Below, one piece after another: positions 60,808-64,000 of a DNA stretch of 64,000 bases; position 1 is the stretch's first letter, and the number at the start of each line of letters is the position of its first letter. The stretch comes from Psoroptes ovis (Eukaryota > Arthropoda > Arachnida > Sarcoptiformes > Psoroptidae): NCBI GenBank assembly GCA_002943765.1, contig PQWQ01000003.1, forward strand, positions 4,401,501-4,465,500, read 5' to 3'. The notes under the pieces were generated by a model, which was not told the origin of the DNA, made no database searches, and saw only the letters and a program-made list of their open reading frames with translations. Made by a program: the position numbers and the translations under genes.

Positions 60808-61560
60808 GTAATACCGAATAAATCAAAATTACTAGTCACTATTTGGAAAATTTGTTGAATCATATTTGATTTTATTTTATTTAGTTTTCACATCACCCTC
60901 CTTCAGGACCTCATAAACGGACCCATAATAAAATGTAATCTTACCAGATACACACGGATGCCAAATCAATGTTAAATCGCGTGATAAACAGCAAAAATAA
61001 TGCAAAAACTAATAAATAACGGGAACAGGTGTTGGGTTCAAATGTGCAATTTGAAACCATTTGATATTATCATAATGTCAATTGCTACTATTTTTCAAGA
61101 TGTCAAATACCATTTCGAATGACCTTTTTTTTCTCTGTGATTTCTATGAGTGTATAGTTCACCACTAAAATAATAACGAACATACATTGACCTAGACTAT
61201 AGACTGTAACGAAACATGGGCAAAGCAATAGAAATCACCAACCGATCAGTCGACAAACAAGTTGTCAAATATTATTATGAGGTAAATGTAAAGTAATGAC
61301 CCTAACAACTTAAAATTGTGGTTCACCATTCGATTTGATTTGATTTGATTCGATTTTTTTACTTATAAAATCAACATCGTCATCATTGAATTCAAATATT
61401 ATATTTTACAAGCTGTTAGCATGGCATATAAAGCTTGCTTGTCAACTCTCGATGACCTCTCTCTCTCTTTCTCATTCAACTTTCACCTTTGGTATTCGCG
61501 TATATTTAAGTTTAATTTCTATTTCTTCTAGTAAATTTTGTTTCCATATTCATTGATATA

Positions 61561-61641
61561 TTAGACTGTCCGATAAGTTCTTGCCGATTTTCTCATAATT
61601 CCCTACGATATAATCGGCAAAAACTTTTCGGACAACCTAAT
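61561..61641. mobile_element. MITE, family 1B
   Basis: TTAGACTGTCCGATAAGTTC, TTGCCGATTTTCTCATAATT, then CCTACGATATAATCGGCAAA and CTTTTCGGACAACCTAA. The interior is the reverse complement of the 60725 copy. Confidence 0.87.
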
Positions 61642-63176
61642 TTATCAACCCAAGATATGATTTTATCAAAAATGTATGATATATTTGTGCCAAAATATAT
61701 TCATCAACACATTTTGAACCGATTTTGAATTTTGAACAAGTTTTTGATAATAATATTTTTTTTTTAATTTTATGGGGCCAATTGGCCCATCAACATTTGA
61801 AACCATGTGATAAAGTGGTCAAAAAAACATTGTTGATTTGACATAACTTTGACTTTTATGAGGGTTATAACGATCGAAGGCATTGGACATTGGCATATAT
61901 GCGTATAACCAACAAGCGTATTGAACCGTAACGGTCAAAAAGAGGAAAAAATCTGAGGCTTAAGCTTTAAAGCTTTTACAAATGAATTCAAATTCAAATG
62001 CACTAAATAATAATTGAAACATATTTTAATTTTTTTTTTTTTTTTGAAAAATTTAATCATTGACAAGGTAAAGGGCCTTATCATTGATTTATTCAATTGA
62101 ATCAGTCTTGTTGAATTTTCAATTCGATTTGATGTTACAATCTAATCGATTGATTGATCGATAGAAAATCGATTGATTGAATATCCAAGGGTCATAAAAT
62201 GGTCATAATAAAATGTCAAATTGTCAAAATGACAAATTTATTTGTCTCTGTGGAGACAACATTAATTTCAACTTTAAATTGTCATCATCGTTTGATTGAT
62301 TGTGGAGACGACGACCAATCAGACCCTGTACCTTTCAATTCAATTTTTGAATAAATATACCTTGAATAATACCTTCTAAAGTGTCGAGTTGTAAAGTTGC
62401 TTGTTATCAGCTGTTTGGAAATTAATCATCAAAAATATTTTATGAGTGTCTACCACCAATAATCATTAAAATCTTCAGGAAAATAAATTAAAATCAAAGA
62501 TATCTTATAAGGTTAATCAAAAAATAAAGGCTATAGTTTGTTGCATTATACTTATTTGTATTTGTATTTGATTGGTCATAATAATTTTTGGAAAAAATTT
62601 GTGGCTAATTTTCAATTTTTCAAAATACCACACACATCGATCTTATGGCCATCATATTTTATGAAGTAAATGAAGCAGCAGATAATAATCAACATGTATA
62701 GAAAGCATATGAAGAGTTTTAATAAGGGTTCTCTATGTATAAGCTAATTACTTGATTGCTGATTGATTCATTAATTATAAAAATATATATTTTTCTACTC
62801 GTTGATTGGAAATGGCTGATGTACAGGGTATGAGTTTGTTTTAGTTGAATTAACAAAACAAACAAACTCAAATACATATTAACCAATGGTCCGTTGAACC
62901 TTTTGAATGAATGAATGATGTGGATGATTTGAATGATGATAAGTCAAAGATTTATTGATATTATTATAACTTTTTGAAATATAATCAACTAATCATAAGT
63001 TTTAAGGTATATTCTGGGCAAATACGAATGGCTGAAAAATTGATTGATTTTTCAATTTTGAATGTTTACTTATTTTAAATTGAAAAATCAATAAATATAT
63101 GAATTTTTCTCGGTTGAATCAACAGGTGGTCAATGTATATATGGATGAATATTTTGATTTTTTCAAAATAATTTTG

Positions 63177-64000
63177 TCAAACAGCTTCATATAATTTCCA
63201 AACACGATTCAGCAGCTCTTTGGATGCATAATGCTCAGGATAAAGGCTCAATGATTTGGATACGTATTCATAGCTAAGCTGAAAGTGGCCAGAATTTTCG
63301 GCCAACAATGCCAGATTATAATGTGGTTCATACAGATGTGATCCAACATTGATCGATGATTGAAAATATGATTTAGCTTGTTGTACATGGGCTGTTGTCG
63401 TTGTTGTTGTCGTTGGTGAAGTCATTGTTGATGTTGCATTCAAGCTCGATGATCTTTGTTGATGATGATTATTGTTGTTCGCACCACCACTGGTGGATGT
63501 TGTTATACCGGTAATACCTTTGGTTATTTCGAGAACACCAAGATTATTATATGCTTCAGCATGATCATTATTCGATGATGATGATAATCGAAAACAATAT
63601 AGCGCTAATTGTCGATCACCAGACCCTAAGGCAATATGACCAATATTATACCAAATATCAGCAATCATTTCATCATTTTCAGCAAACATCAAGGCTCGTT
63701 CAAAACAAGTGACAACCATATCATATTGTTGTGAATAAAAACAACAAAGTGCAATATTATTATAAATTTCCGATTTAAATATACCCATTTGTAATAAACG
63801 ACGATAATATCTCAATGCAATTTCAGGTTGATCACTATAAAATTCATTCATAGCAATCGATGCAATTGCTTCAATATCTATGGCATCATATGTCAATATT
63901 GAACGATACAGACCGATCGATTCATCCATTTCATTCATTATCTCGTGGATACGTGCAGCATATCTTAGCAGCAGCGTTTCGCTAGGATGTTTTTCCAAAC
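63177..64000 (-). CDS. TTC8: Tetratricopeptide repeat protein 8 (BBS8), C-terminal part
   Basis: A minus-strand frame of 274 residues runs off the right edge and ends with a stop at 63179-63177. Alignment from memory to vertebrate TTC8/BBS8 is close: Phe-Tyr-Ser-Asp-Gln-Pro-Glu-Ile-Ala-Leu-Arg-Tyr-Tyr-Arg-Arg-Leu-Leu-Gln-Met-Gly, Cys-Cys-Phe-Tyr-x-Gln-Gln-Tyr-Asp-Met, Ile-Trp-Tyr-Asn-Ile-Gly-His, and Asn-Asp-His-Ala-Glu-Ala-Tyr-Asn-Asn-Leu. TTC8 is a BBSome subunit that moves membrane cargo in cilia; in an arthropod that means ciliated sensory neurons. About five to six TPR units are visible. Between the Ala-Tyr-Asn-Asn-Leu-Gly helix and the next TPR, a ~40-residue Thr/Ser/Asn/His/Gln-rich insert interrupts the family pattern, in frame. 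The 5' exons lie outside the window. Confidence 0.95.
   Translation of the reverse strand, partial: LEKHPSETLLLRYAARIHEIMNEMDESIGLYRSILTYDAIDIEAIASIAMNEFYSDQPEIALRYYRRLLQMGIFKSEIYNNIALCCFYSQQYDMVVTCFERALMFAENDEMIADIWYNIGHIALGSGDRQLALYCFRLSSSSNNDHAEAYNNLGVLEITKGITGITTSTSGGANNNNHHQQRSSSLNATSTMTSPTTTTTTTAHVQQAKSYFQSSINVGSHLYEPHYNLALLAENSGHFQLSYEYVSKSLSLYPEHYASKELLNRVWKLYEAV

Larger units (their letters stand above)
57823..63176. other. Intergenic region, no gene seen
   Basis: About 5.4 kb. It contains family 3 elements (58671, 60222) and family 1B elements (60725, 61561). A TATAAA at 61427-61432 followed by a CT-rich run has no gene after it. Confidence 0.5.

Noticed and set aside
61427..61480. 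TATAAA followed by a CT-rich run
   Set aside because: No initiator at the right distance and no gene downstream.

Overview
The window is AT-rich nuclear DNA (about 70% A+T by eye) from a small-genome animal. Introns are very short (60-80 bp, GT-AG), proteins carry Asn/Gln/Ser/Thr/His runs, genes sit in small clusters, and non-coding DNA is packed with tiny mariner-like foldback elements. Gene content (DRAM-family membrane proteins, an SLC26 transporter, a TARBP2/Loquacious-type dsRNA-binding protein, BBS8/TTC8, an Id-like HLH factor) is metazoan. The style fits an arthropod, most likely an acariform mite such as a house-dust or scab mite. That assignment is inference from composition and gene structure.

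Layout. 1-7 kb is gene-dense. An SLC26 anion-transporter 5' end runs off the left edge (-), followed by two tandem DRAM-like genes (-), a small single-pass protein gene (-), and a divergently transcribed multi-pass membrane protein gene (+). 7-12.7 kb is non-coding with foldback elements. 12.7-16.3 kb holds a Ser-rich ORF, an intron-containing tRNA-Thr(AGT) (-), a tRNA-Gly(GCC) (+), and a TATA-driven single-exon HLH gene resembling Id/extramacrochaetae. 16.3-27 kb is a desert with MITEs. At 27.05-28.37 kb lies a three-exon gene with one TARBP2/Loqs-type dsRBD. 28.4-39.1 kb is again a desert. At 39.1-39.7 kb are the last two exons of a multi-pass, possibly chemoreceptor-like gene (-). At 46.15-47.18 kb is a TLC-domain protein related to ceramide synthases but with a degraded active-site motif. 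At 56.2-57.8 kb is a two-exon Ser/Thr kinase (-). The right edge carries the 3' end of TTC8/BBS8 (-).

Repeats. I recognise three families of short inverted-repeat elements. Family 1 has about 20 copies of ~83 bp with mariner-like ends (TTAGGTTGTCCGAAAAGTT) and two interior subtypes. Family 2 has about 5 copies of ~75 bp with TTGGTCGGAAAGTWAT ends. Family 3 has six copies, 109-163 bp, built from CGTAGTTTTAAAATTAA-type units in both arms. No element with transposase coding was seen.

The genes do not form one pathway. The signals most worth following are: (i) pre-miRNA-sized MITE hairpins beside a single-dsRBD RNAi-type protein gene; (ii) a recurring AGATGGC(A/G)NT motif (CTCF/YY1-like) upstream of several gene starts and at the same sense and distance beyond both tRNAs; (iii) HLH and TLC proteins that appear to have lost key residues of their families.
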